A DNA stretch of 64,000 nt from Phytophthora colocasiae (lineage: Eukaryota; Oomycota; Peronosporomycetes; Peronosporales; Peronosporaceae). Location: positions 3,348,001 to 3,412,000 of the forward strand of contig JAGKQI010000098.1 in NCBI GenBank assembly GCA_018806915.1. The letters are read 5' to 3'. This document shows positions 29,146 through 40,200 of this stretch, piece by piece. The position numbers and the translations under genes were made by a program. How positions within the stretch are numbered: the first letter of the stretch is position 1; every line of letters starts with the position of its first letter. Under the pieces are notes generated by a model, which saw only the letters and a list, made by a program, of their open reading frames with translations, had not been told where the DNA came from and made no database searches.

Positions 29146-30786
29146 ATGAGTTTCACCGCTGCTCGACCTCCTGTACAGCAGTCGCTCTCGTACGAGAGCA
29201 TGGTGACGCCTCCGTCCAGTGTGGCAAGTCGCAACACCTTCAACAGTATTGAATCGGGCGCGGAACCGGACGAGGAACCATCAAGTCCACCCAGTAAATG
29301 GGAGAAGTGGCTCCTAGGTCTACGTGGAGTCGTGGTCGGCGTCGTCGTGGGGATTGTGTTAGGGCTCATCTTCAACTCTGTAGACCTCCCGGACCAAGCA
29401 GTGACTTGGATCGGCACTCCCGGTCGTCTCTTCATTCGCGCGCTCGAGTGCCTCGTGCCACTCCTGGTCTTCTCTGGCCTCGTCGTGAGCATGACGGACA
29501 TGTCGCTGTATGAACACACCAAACGCATCGGTGGACACACGTTGGCCTGCTATTTGCTCACTACGGGTGTTGCTGCAGCTGTAGGCGTGGCGATAGCGAT
29601 TCTCTTTCGATCGACATTTGATACTGACGAAGAAGGAGTGAACGAGTCGGCAGCTCCCGTCGCTCTTCAATGTGGGGAAACACCAGGTTACTATGTTATG
29701 GTGACGGCTGAAGGAAGCCTCATCTGTGAGGAGCATGAGGATCTGGCTGATGTGACCAGTCTGAACAGCAGCACTAGCGAACGGTACGAGAGCTACAAGA
29801 AGGCGGCAGCACTGTTCCTACAGAGAGACATCAACAGCACGTACGAACGTGCGGATGGAGTGCTGCAGGATCTGACACTCACCGATGCCCTTCAACTGCA
29901 GCTCGATGCCCTTGTGCCGAACAACATCACGTCTGCTTTCGCTGAGGGCACGTTACTGTCGATCGTCATGTTCGCCATCGCTTTTGGAGCCATCTTGGCA
30001 CGTGGTAACCAGCGAGGAAGACTGCAAACGACTACGGAAGTTATCCATGACTTGTACGACGTGTTCATGGAGCTCATCGGTTGGATCATCAAGTTCACGC
30101 CCATCGCGATCTGTTCGCTACTGGCAGCAGCTATTGCAGACTCCAAAGACTTACGTGTGCTTCTACGCAGCGTTGCTCTGTACTGCTTGTGTGTCATCTG
30201 TGGCTTGGGGGTGCATATGCTCGTGTTCTATCCTTTGATGTTGCGCACGTTCGTCCGTCACGCCAACCCGTTCGACTGGATGTCCAAGATGGTCCGCGCT
30301 CAGCTATTTGCACTGGCATGTGCATCCTCCGCTGCCACATTGCCGATCGTAATGGAGTGCATCGGCGCCACGAAACTCGTTTCTCCCCGACTGTACCGGT
30401 TTGTGCTGTCGCTAGGCGTTACCATCGGCATGGATGGAGCTGCAGTGGGCACGCCAATTGCTGTCGTGTTCATGGCTCAAGTGAGTGGTGTGTCTATTGA
30501 TCCTGCAGATTATGTGGCCATTTGGCTGGCGTCTGCCATCGGCTCTATCGGCGTCGGGCCGGTCCCGTCCACAGGTCTCGTGCTTATCATGACTGTGTGG
30601 AAGACTGTGTTCCCGAGTGAAGCACTGCCTGCAGCTTTTGCCTTCATCATTGCCACCGACTGGCTCATCGACCGACTGCACACGGTTGTGAACGTCACTT
30701 GTGATACTGTTGTGTGCCGTGTCGTCGCTCACCTGGTCAATGATCCTGGCGAGAAGCTCCAGGATGAAGGTGAAGTCCCTATCTAG
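29146..30786 (+). CDS. SLC1-type dicarboxylate/amino acid:cation symporter
   Basis: A single-exon 546-aa membrane protein of the DAACS/SLC1 family, beginning with a disordered cytosolic head and eight-helix core. Recognisable parts are the HP1 Ser-rich loop (CASSAATLP), TM7 (GVTIGMDGAAVG), HP2 (IGSIGVGPVPSTG) and TM8 (TDWLIDRLHTVVNVTCD). A large extracellular loop (about 155-250) separates early helices, as in eukaryotic members. Key positions differ from glutamate transporters: the TM8 Arg that holds the side-chain carboxylate is His512, and the NMDGT motif reads GMDGA (Gly428, Ala432). The substrate is therefore unlikely to be plain glutamate or aspartate. Confidence 0.85.
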   Translation: MSFTAARPPVQQSLSYESMVTPPSSVASRNTFNSIESGAEPDEEPSSPPSKWEKWLLGLRGVVVGVVVGIVLGLIFNSVDLPDQAVTWIGTPGRLFIRALECLVPLLVFSGLVVSMTDMSLYEHTKRIGGHTLACYLLTTGVAAAVGVAIAILFRSTFDTDEEGVNESAAPVALQCGETPGYYVMVTAEGSLICEEHEDLADVTSLNSSTSERYESYKKAAALFLQRDINSTYERADGVLQDLTLTDALQLQLDALVPNNITSAFAEGTLLSIVMFAIAFGAILARGNQRGRLQTTTEVIHDLYDVFMELIGWIIKFTPIAICSLLAAAIADSKDLRVLLRSVALYCLCVICGLGVHMLVFYPLMLRTFVRHANPFDWMSKMVRAQLFALACASSAATLPIVMECIGATKLVSPRLYRFVLSLGVTIGMDGAAVGTPIAVVFMAQVSGVSIDPADYVAIWLASAIGSIGVGPVPSTGLVLIMTVWKTVFPSEALPAAFAFIIATDWLIDRLHTVVNVTCDTVVCRVVAHLVNDPGEKLQDEGEVPI

Positions 30787-30906
30787 TGCCGCTGGCCACT
30801 TCCGTAAATGTGTTACGTATCTACTGCAACGAAAAATGTTTCTTCACGTATCGTACGAATGATAAAAGTGTGCATTGTCAAGTTGCTACAAGGTTTCTGC
30901 AGCTAA

Positions 30907-31755
30907 TCAAAAGGGTCGGATGTTATTCGTTCCACGTAGCGAATTCTTGAGTGCCTTAGGGTCTGCCCAGGACGACGTCATATAGTCCTCTGCGTCGTCT
31001 TCCGCTGCTTGTTGCAACTCCTGCTGTTTCTTGAAGTAGAAGGCCATCATTGCTTTGCGTTCGTCCTCACTCACTCCAGGTTCTCGACTGGGTGCTCCTC
31101 CTCCTTTCTTCTGCAGCTTGACAATAAGCGTCGACTTCTCGTTCTTTCCTGCCAGGTCGCGCACGTGTTGATCTCGGAAGAACTGTTTGCCAGCCCACCA
31201 GAGCTCCGCCGTGTCCTCCGGAACAACTTCAAGCACAGCCGACGAGTCGGCAAGAGCTTCTTCAGCACTTCCGGCGTCCAGCATAAGCTTCACTGGATCA
31301 TGCGCCGGCAGTCCCATAGGAAACGCCATAGCCACAGCACCGCGGATATTCTGCAGCTTCTCCAGCAATTCGCTCTCCTCAATGCACACACGACGAGCCA
31401 CCTGCGTCTTACTGTCCAGCATCGACTTGGCGTCGGCAGCCACACGTGCCAGCACGTCCTTGAGCTGTGGACTCACGCCTTCGCCTGTGCGGTGGCCCAA
31501 AGGATCTGCTTCATAGAACTCTCCACGCTGTTTGTCAGCAGCTCCTTCCTGGTACGCGTCGAGTCCTTGTTCCTGCGGAGGTTTAGCCACGCCATAGCGT
31601 CCCAGTCCTTCCAGAGCTTCTGACAACGCCGCCAACCGCAATCGCAGGTTCTGCAAGCGACAAAGAGAGCGGATGAGCGTGTCGTTGCTAGTGGACACCG
31701 ACGCCTCAAACAGGAACTCGCTGCGGTCGCCTCGCTTCACGTGGAACACGACCAT
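30907..31755 (-). CDS. CFAP298 (Kurly/C21orf59) homologue
   Basis: 282 aa from the Met that opens MVVFHVKRGDRSEFLF, the conserved N-terminus of the family. An upstream in-frame ATG at 31854 would add 33 unconserved residues. Conserved blocks include RGAVAMAFPMGLPAHDP, ELWWAGKQ, GKNEKSTLIVKLQKKG, GAPSREP and the terminal SSWADPKALKNSLRG. CFAP298 is a cytoplasmic/ciliary factor needed for dynein-arm assembly, so in an oomycete it belongs to zoospore flagella. Length matches animal proteins (about 290 aa). Confidence 0.93.
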   Translation of the reverse strand: MVVFHVKRGDRSEFLFEASVSTSNDTLIRSLCRLQNLRLRLAALSEALEGLGRYGVAKPPQEQGLDAYQEGAADKQRGEFYEADPLGHRTGEGVSPQLKDVLARVAADAKSMLDSKTQVARRVCIEESELLEKLQNIRGAVAMAFPMGLPAHDPVKLMLDAGSAEEALADSSAVLEVVPEDTAELWWAGKQFFRDQHVRDLAGKNEKSTLIVKLQKKGGGAPSREPGVSEDERKAMMAFYFKKQQELQQAAEDDAEDYMTSSWADPKALKNSLRGTNNIRPF

Positions 31756-31948
31756 CGACAGTGGAAGATCTTCGAGCAATAATGATACAGTACCAGTGGC
31801 GTCCCTTAAGGTCATCCCAACAAAGTACTTTTTTAAACTGCTTTCTATGGACATCCTTGTAGAAGGCGGTCCATTAATCGAGTTGCTATGTTGTCAGCTA
31901 TATGCCGTCGCTAAGGGTAACACTCGGCGTCTTCTTCTACGTCTTACT
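31756..31948. promoter_or_regulatory. Divergent promoter, CFAP298 / Kelch-BTB
   Basis: 193 bp lie between the two start codons, with no room for separate promoters, so this is a shared bidirectional control region. No specific motif is claimed. Confidence 0.45.
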
Positions 31949-34086
31949 ATGGTGCTCCGCTGGGAGCCACTGCGACCGGCAGGCCATGCAACGGCCCCAG
32001 CCGTGAAGAACCACACGGCGACTGCAGTGTCTTCGCACGAGCTGCTCATCTTCGGCGGCTATGATGGTCGTCGCAACCACAACGCGCTGCACCTGCTGGA
32101 CGTGAGTCGTCGGATTTGGCGTGAGTTGACACACGAGACGCGCGGTCGGGCGCCGGCGGGGCGAAATGGCCACACTGCGACACTGGCCGAACGAAAGCTC
32201 TTCATTCTGGGCGGTTGGCTGGGCAGTGGACCGCTAGCTGCCGCCGATCTGCATGTGCTACACTTAGATACGCTCACCTGGGAGCAACCGGAGCTGGGGA
32301 CCGCCCTTGGGCCGTGCAATATGCATACGGCGGACTACGTGGCCCGTCTTCGTAGTATACTGATCTTCCGCGGCGGCGACGGGCGCGAGTACCTGAACGA
32401 CCTGCATGCGCTACAACTGGACTCCATGACGTGGACCACCGTACGCACGCGCGGCCGTGCACCGGCGCCGCGCGCTAACCACAGTTCGGCACTGGTTGGA
32501 GACGATCTGCTCGTGTTCGGAGGCTGGGACGGTCGCCAAAGACTTAATGATATCCACGTGCTGGACACCAGGAGCATGACGTGGTCGGGCGTGGCCGACG
32601 AGTTCAGAGTCGACACGAGGCACTACGTAGCCCCACCGCTGCCTCGGGCTGGTATGACAATGGCCCGCCATCGAGATCGCCTCTTTGTCTTTGGAGGCTC
32701 CGGTCCGTCGGCCAAGTGCTACGACGATCTTCATGTGTACGAACCGAGCAGGCATCAGTGGGTGGAGACGGTTGCTGTCGTTACAGCCGAGAACCCGGAC
32801 AAACAGAGAGAGAAGTGGAGACAAAGTGTTAGGTCCAGTCGGAGTCGCACACGTTCTCAGCGATGGGATATCTATGAGGATGATGACCAACAAGACGGAA
32901 GCTGGTCGGGAAATGCGGCGGACGAGCTCGAAGACGATCTAGACAGCGATGAAGAGTTTGAAGGCGCACAGAGCGACGGAGAGGCCATGATGGTGGCACA
33001 GGGGCTCGCAAATGATTCCTGTGACTCGGCAAATCCGAACGAAATGTGTGAGTTCTCGGACGTGGAGATGCCAAAGCGAGAAGAACCTTTGTTAGTGGTA
33101 GGGAGAGGCCCCGGACGACGAGCTGGACACACGTGCACCGTGGTGGACCGCATGCTCGTGGTTTTTGGAGGCTCCTGTGGTGCAGACTATCTCAATGACT
33201 GCTTCACATTAGACACAGATCCACCTCCACGCGCGTCGGTATCACTTCCTTCGCCTGCAAGACTTTTGCGCCATGCACTTGCTCAATACGTTGACTACGA
33301 GGAGTTCGCCGATATTTCCTTTGTAAGTTGTCTACCTCTTCTTTTTTTTTCTTGAGAGAAGGGACTTATCATTGTATCTCTGTGTTGCTTAAACAGCTTG
33401 TGGAAGGACGCGTAGTATATGCGCACAAGCTCATTCTATCTGCCGTGAGTGAACGCTTCCGAGGAATGTTTTCTTCTGGTTTCCGAGAAGCTACAGAGTC
33501 GCAAATCACTATCCCCGACGTACGGTACAAAGTGTTCTTGTTGCTGCTCGAGTATCTCTACACTGGACATATCGAGACACACGACGACGCATTCGCTTTG
33601 TGTTCAAGTGCTCAAGAAGCAAACCATCAACTAGACTTCGTGAGTACCAACGTAGCGGCGTGTCCTCAGTCAGCAGATGGCCTCAATGAGATCGAAGAAG
33701 CATACCGCAGAGAGGCCGCGCAATCCCAAGCTCTCGATGCGAGTCTGGAAATGGAACTGGAGTCTCTACTGGAGCTTCTTGTGGCTGCTGACCAATTCAT
33801 GCTGGACCACCTCAAGCAGCGCTGTGAACGAACATTACAGTACGCAGTGCGTATCGGGAACGTCGAAGTCATAGCAGAAGCTGCTGACCGTGCCAATGCT
33901 GTACAGTTACAAGCTGTGTGCCGGCATTTCCTGCGCAACCACACGCTGTCTCTACCAGCTCCTGCTCCTTCGAGCGATTGCTGCTCTTTTAACGGTGAAG
34001 ATGATGACGATGATCCTGACATGAAACCCAAGGACGAAGACATGGATGAAGCCATGTCACAACTGAGCCGCGCCACGTTGTTATGA
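31949..34086 (+). CDS. Kelch-BTB protein, LZTR1-like arrangement
   Basis: Exons 31949-33322 and 33397-34086 join in phase 0 to 687 aa. At least five Kelch repeats (ELLIFGGYDGRRNHN, KLFILGGWLGS, LLVFGGWDGRQRLND, RLFVFGGSG) fill residues 1-280. An acidic, disordered insert (about 280-370) interrupts the propeller before one more Kelch blade (MLVVFGGSCGADYLND). A BTB domain follows (DISFLVEGRVVYAHKLIL...LEYLYTGHIE) with a helical extension and acidic tail. Kelch before BTB is the order seen in LZTR1-type adaptors for CUL3 ubiquitin ligases, so a CUL3 adaptor role is inferred. Start choice rests on the ATG just before the first Kelch blade. Confidence 0.82.
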
Positions 34087-34248
34087 AGCGGTCACTGGCA
34101 AGGAAGTGCTGCTGGCGCACTTGGCGCTCAAGGAATTCTTAAACTTATTTGCAAAATGCCACTTTGATTATGGTTTTCTAAGCCTATTGACAGACATCTA
34201 CACACATATTGGTACTTGCGAGCTTCAAAACTGGAGTCTTTAGGACTA

Positions 34249-37200
34249 TTACTGATAGAATCGTGGTGCTCCACGCGACTGCCCATGGCCACGTGACCCA
34301 GAGGAGTACCCCGATGACCCTGTTGGCGTTGCATATCGCCGGTCTGATGAACTTCCAGACGAATACGTAGGCGTTGGCGCGTATCGGTCAGACGAATACC
34401 CGGACGAGTATCCAGATGAGTATCCTCCTGACCCTGGTCCCCGCGAAGGAGCAAACCCTGCTCCTGACGTGACAAACCTCCCGCCGTCGTTGAGTTGGTG
34501 GTGCTCCCGTACATTGTACGTCAAGAAGACGGGCGTCTGGTCGTTGGAGCTGGAGCCAGCGATCTGCTGCTCCATCTCGTAGCTCTGCTGTGAGTGCATG
34601 AGGCTCTCGCGGTGCGTGAAGCCCGACCAGCGTTTGAGCACCAGCACGAACATGGCGACGTAGCGTGCGAAGAAGAGGAAGAACACAATCGCGTTGAAGA
34701 CTACGAAGCCCTGCGCCACGATTCCGCGCCAGCTCATACTGAGTTCGCTCGACGTGAGGAAAGCGAAACAAGCCAGCAAGTTGATGATTGCCACAATACG
34801 GAGACTCACCACCACGCCGAGCACCCATCGAGCGGCAAATGGACGGATGATAAGTGCCACGACTACGAACAACAAGTGCATCACCATTAGCGCTACCAAC
34901 TGCGTTGGGACACCAGACACAGCACCAGTAACCACGCCAAGAAGAATCTGGAAACTCACTGTCACCACAAAAAAGTATCGGAAGGCCATCTTCGAGTCAC
35001 CATACAGCGGACCCCAGACGGCGAAGTGCTTGAAGCGGAACGCATCGTTCATTGGGATGGCTCGCACACTCACGAACGCATAGCAGAGACCACCAACCAC
35101 GACAGCCCACAGTGAAAACAACGCCACAGCCAGACCAATACCGACTCGGTATCGTAACTCCATGACCAGCTCGTACGAAGACATGGACACAAGCGGGAAC
35201 ACGCTGAGCATCCACAACGCCACCCCAAGACCCACCACGCACATAGCAAAGCTCTTCCGAAGCTCAGTGGGCCAGAACGCCGACCAAGTGTCGACTGACA
35301 TTCGGTGACGATAATACGCGCATCCGGCAGCCATAAGGAAAAGAACGATGACAGCGGCGGCGACCGCCAGGAAGAACCAAAACGCAGTCATGAGCGCCTC
35401 GTCTTCGGCAATACCGATACGGTCAGCAAAGGCAACAATGCCCGTCAAGATAATCAGCTGCAGTCGTCGCGAGGCTTCAGAGGCAGCAGTGGTCGTCACT
35501 GACGAGATGTGCATGTTCGCGAACGAGAACGAGTCTGTGAAATCCAGCACGATCTGAGGGGCCTTCGTAAGGTCCAACATTGAGATGGAGTTGACGTGCT
35601 GGATGTAGCCAACCACAACAGCAAGCTCCCACACGTTCGGCGTAAACCAGCCCATGTTAGGCCGACTGTTTTCTCCTTCTTGGCTGTCACTGCCAGAAGA
35701 TCCCCCCAGCCATGGTGGACGCTGGAGAGCGAGAACGTGAAAGAACATCAGCAGCACTGCGGATACAATACCGAGCGCGTAACTTGCGTATAACAGCGCG
35801 TTCTGGACTTCCTGGGACGTAGTCGACAGCGAAATGGAAGCACCTGGCGGCAAGTTAGCACGGTTACCACCACCAACGACGATGTTGCTGTATGATCCAC
35901 TAGCATTTTCAAGTGACTGTAGATCACCATCTCCACGGTTGTACTTCTCGAACGTCGTAATCTTACTCCCATCCGTATACACAAGCGTGGAGCCTGTATC
36001 ACCCAGCAAAACCATGTCGTTGCCATTGATCGTATTCTTGTTGTCGTCGCTGCTCCCTGAATCAGTTTGCTTCGTAACAGCCTCTGCAGCAGAGTTGTCG
36101 ATATCAGACGTATCAGCAGGAATAACAGTTCCCATTGAGTCTGAAGTCGCAGCAGAGGGAGGCATCGTCAAAATTGCCCCTGACGTCGGAGTTCGCGTAA
36201 CCGGAGCCGGGCTAGGAGTCGTTGAGTCAGAAGCGGACGAGTCGGATGTCTGCGCTGTCTGTGAAATGTCATTTCCACTGTCAGAGGCCTCCGCTGAGTC
36301 TGTCGTCACGGTAGGGGCTCTAGTCACTGGGGCAGGACTTGGCGTACTCTCATCAGTAGACGTTCCCGAGCTAGCAGACTCCGATGAAGCGGTGTCAGTA
36401 CCAGGTGTGGGCGAATCCGACGAGCCTGACGAAGCCGTAGCACCAGAACCAGAAGAAGACATAGTCGATCCGGAGGTCGGTGGGGCAGTCGTTGACGGAG
36501 CAGTAGTTGGCTGTGGTGCATTTGTCACCGGAGGAGGACTCCAGGTCGTATCCGACGAACCGGACGAACTCTCAGATGCTGAAGTAGTCGTGGCGGATCC
36601 TGACGAAGATGTCACCTCAGTCTTCGACGACGATGCGCTTGACCCAGACGGCGGGGCCGTCGTCGTCGGCGTAGTTGTCGGAGCCTGCGTTTGCGGGGTA
36701 CTTGTCACGGGCGGAGGGCTATAAGTAACATCCTCTGCAGAGTTGGAAGATTCAGATGACTGAGAAGATTCCGAGGGGCTCAGGGCATCAGACGACCCCG
36801 TGTCTGTGGACGACGAAACACTGTCAGAACCCGAGGACTCAGAAGGCGTTGGGCTGACCGTCGTGGGATTACTGGGAATAGGAGGGGGGCTCCACGGTGT
36901 CGGCTCAGGTGTTGGCTCTGGAGTTGGCACTGGCGTCGTTGGCACAGGTGGTGCTGTCGAAGGCACTGGAGTCGCCGTAGCAGGTAGCGGTGCTGGAGTT
37001 TCATCAGATGAACCGGACGTCGATGTTGCTGTTGGAGCTACAGTCTCAGGAGCATTCGTCGCAGGAATTCGCGTATGCTTCTCAGTTTCAGGTGCCCAAG
37101 TAGTTGGGAGCTCTGTTCTCGGAACCTCCGTCGGCGATGGAGCATTTGTTGGTGCTTCAGTTGGCACCGGGACACTTGTTGGAGCGTTTGTTGGTTCTTC

Positions 37201-40200
37201 AGTCCGCACCGGCGCATTCGTTGGAGCATTTGTTGGCGCTTCAGTTGGTACCGGGGCATTCGTTGGCGCCTCCGGCGCCTCTGTAGGACCCGAACCAGAA
37301 GACGACATTGTCGAAGGCGTTTCTGTAGGTACTTCCGTTGAAGGAGTAAACGTTACTGAGGGATCCGTTGGGGGCTCTGTTGGAGCATTGGTATTCACGG
37401 GAGCATTCGCGTTTGACCCAGCAACTGAGGTATCAATTGGACTCTCAGTCGGAAGAGGAGCCAACGTAGGTGGTTCAGTCGGAACCGGGACATTCGTTGG
37501 AGCATCAGTCCAGATTGGCGCACCTGAAGAACCCGAACCAGACGTAGACATCGTAGAAGGTGTTTCCGTAGGAAAATCAGTCGTAGGCACGGAAGTAACA
37601 GGAGCATTCGCGTTTGAACCTGAAACAGAGGATTCAGAAGGATCCTCAGTTGAAGCAGGAGCATTTGTCGGCGCGTTCGTCCACCCCGTGCTAGATCCAG
37701 CACTCGAACTAGAGCTCGACGTCGTCGTGGGAGTCTGCGTTGGCGCGTTCGTCTGCACTGGAGCATCCGTGCTGAAGCCGGTGCTCGATCCAGTGCTTGA
37801 CCCTGTGCTCGATCCCGAAGCAGACGTAGACGTAGTCGTAGGAGCCTGCGTCGGCGCGTTCGTCTGCACTGGAGCATCAGTGATTGGCCCTGTGCTCGAA
37901 CCCGAAGCAGACGTAGACGTAGACGTAGGAGCCTCCGTCGGCGCGTTCGTCCACCCCGTGCTTGACCCTGTGCTCGAACCCGAAGCAGACGTAGACGTAG
38001 ACGTAGGAGCCTCCGTCGGCGCGTTCGTCCACCCCGTGCTTGACCCTGTGCTCGATCTCGAAGCAGACGTAGACGTAGTCGTAGGAGCCTCCGTCGGCGC
38101 GTTCGTCCACCCCGTGCTAGATCCAGCACTCGAACTAGAGCTCGACGTCGTCGTGGGAGTCTGCGTTGGCGCGTTCGTCCACCCCGTGCTTGACCCTGTG
38201 CTCGAACCCGAAGCAGACGTAGACGTAGTCGTAGGAGCCTCCGTCGGCGCGTTCGTCCACCCCGTGCTAGATCCAGCACTCGAACTAGAGCTCGACGTCG
38301 TCGTGGGAGTCTGCGTTGGCGCGTTCGTCTGCACTGGAGCATCAGTGCTTGACCCTGTGCTCGATCCCGAAGCAGACGTAGACGTAGTCGTAGGAGCCTC
38401 CGTCGGCGCGTTCGTCCACCCCGTGCTTGACCCTGTGCTCGATCCCGAAGCAGACGTAGACGTAGTCGTAGGAGCCTCCGTCGGCGCGTTCGTCCACCCC
38501 GTGCTAGATCCAGCACTCGAACTAGAGCTCGACGTCGTCGTGGGAGTCTGCGTTGGCGCGTTCGTCTGCACTGGAGCATCAGTGCTTGACCCTGTGCTCG
38601 AACCCGAAGCAGACGTAGACGTAGTCGTAGGAGCCTCCGTCGGCGCGTTCGTCCACCCCGTGCTTGACCCTGTGCTCGATCCCGAAGCAGACGTAGACGT
38701 AGTCGTAGGAGCCTCCGTCGGCGCGTTCGTCCACCCCGTGCTAGATCCAGCACTCGAACTAGAGCTCGACGTCGTCGTGGGAGTCTGCGTTGGCGCGTTC
38801 GTCTGCACTGGAGCATCAGTGCTTGACCCTGTGCTCGAACCCGAAGCAGACGTAGACGTAGTCGTAGGAGCCTCCGTCGGCGCGTTCGTCCACCCCGTGC
38901 TAGATCCAGCACTCGAACTAGAGCTCGACGTCGTCGTGGGAGTCTGCGTTGACGCGTTCGTCCACCCCGTGCTTGACCCTGTGCTCGATCCTGAAGCAGA
39001 CGTAGACGTAGTCGTAGGAGCCTCCGTCGGCGCGTTCGTCCACCCCGTGCTAGATCCAGCACTCGAACTAGAGCTCGACGTCGTCGTGGGAGTCTGCGTT
39101 GGCGCGTTCGTCTGCACTGGAGCATCCGTGCTGAAGCCGGTGCTCGATCCAGTGCTTGACCCTGTGCTCGATCCCGAAGCAGACGTAGACGTAGTCGTAG
39201 GAGCCTGCGTCGGCGCGTTCGTCTGCACTGGAGCATCAGTGATTGGCCCTGTGCTCGAACCCGAAGCAGACGTAGACGTAGACGTAGGAGCCTCCGTCGG
39301 CGCGTTCGTCCACCCCGTGCTTGACCCTGTGCTCGAACCCGAAGCAGACGTAGACGTAGTCGTAGGAGCCTGCGTCGGCGCGTTCGTCCACCCCGTGCTA
39401 GATCCAGCACTCGAACTAAAGCTCGACGTCGTCGTGGGAGTCTGCGTTGGCGCGTTCGTCCACCCCGTGCTTGACCCTGTGCTCGAACCCGAAGCAGACG
39501 TAGACGTAGTCGTAGGAGCCTCCGTCGGCGCGTTCGTCCACCCCGTGCTAGATCCAGCACTCGAACTAGAGCTCGACGTCGTCGTGGGAGTCTGCGTTGA
39601 CGCGTTCGTCCACCCCGTGCTTGACCCTGTGCTCGATCCCGAAGCAGACGTAGACGTAGTCGTAGGAGCCTCCGTCGGCGCGTTCGTCCACCCCGTGCTA
39701 GATCCAGCACTCGAACTAGAGCTCGACGTCGTCGTGGGAGTCTGCGTTGGCGCGTTCGTCTGCACTGGAGCATCAGTGATTGACCCTGTGCTCGAACCCG
39801 AAGCAGACGTAGACGTAGTCGTAGGAGCCTCCGTCGGCGCGTTCGTCCACCCCGTGCTTGACCCTGTGCCCGATCCCGAAGCAGACGTAGACGTAGTCGT
39901 AGGAGCCTCCGTCGGCGCGTTCGTCCACCCCGTGCTAGATCCAGCACTCGAACTAGAGCTCGACGTCGTCGTGGGAGTCTGCGTTGGCGCGTTCGTCCAC
40001 CCCGTGCTTGACCCTGTGCTCGAACCCGAAGCAGACGTAGACGTAGTCGTAGGAGCCTCCGTCGGCGCGTTCGTCCACCCCGTGCTAGATCCAGCACTCG
40101 AACTAGAGCTCGACGTCGTCGTGGGAGTCTGCGTTGGCGCGTTCGTCTGCACTGGAGCATCAGTGCTTGACCCTGTGCTCGAACCCGAAGCAGACGTAGA

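Noticed and set aside
31756..31854. 33-residue N-terminal extension of CFAP298
   Set aside because: The family starts at MVVFHVKRGD; the extra codons are not conserved and fall in the shared promoter.
31673..31948. Upstream extension of the Kelch-BTB ORF
   Set aside because: It overlaps the CFAP298 coding start on the opposite strand and lacks an ATG-led conserved segment.
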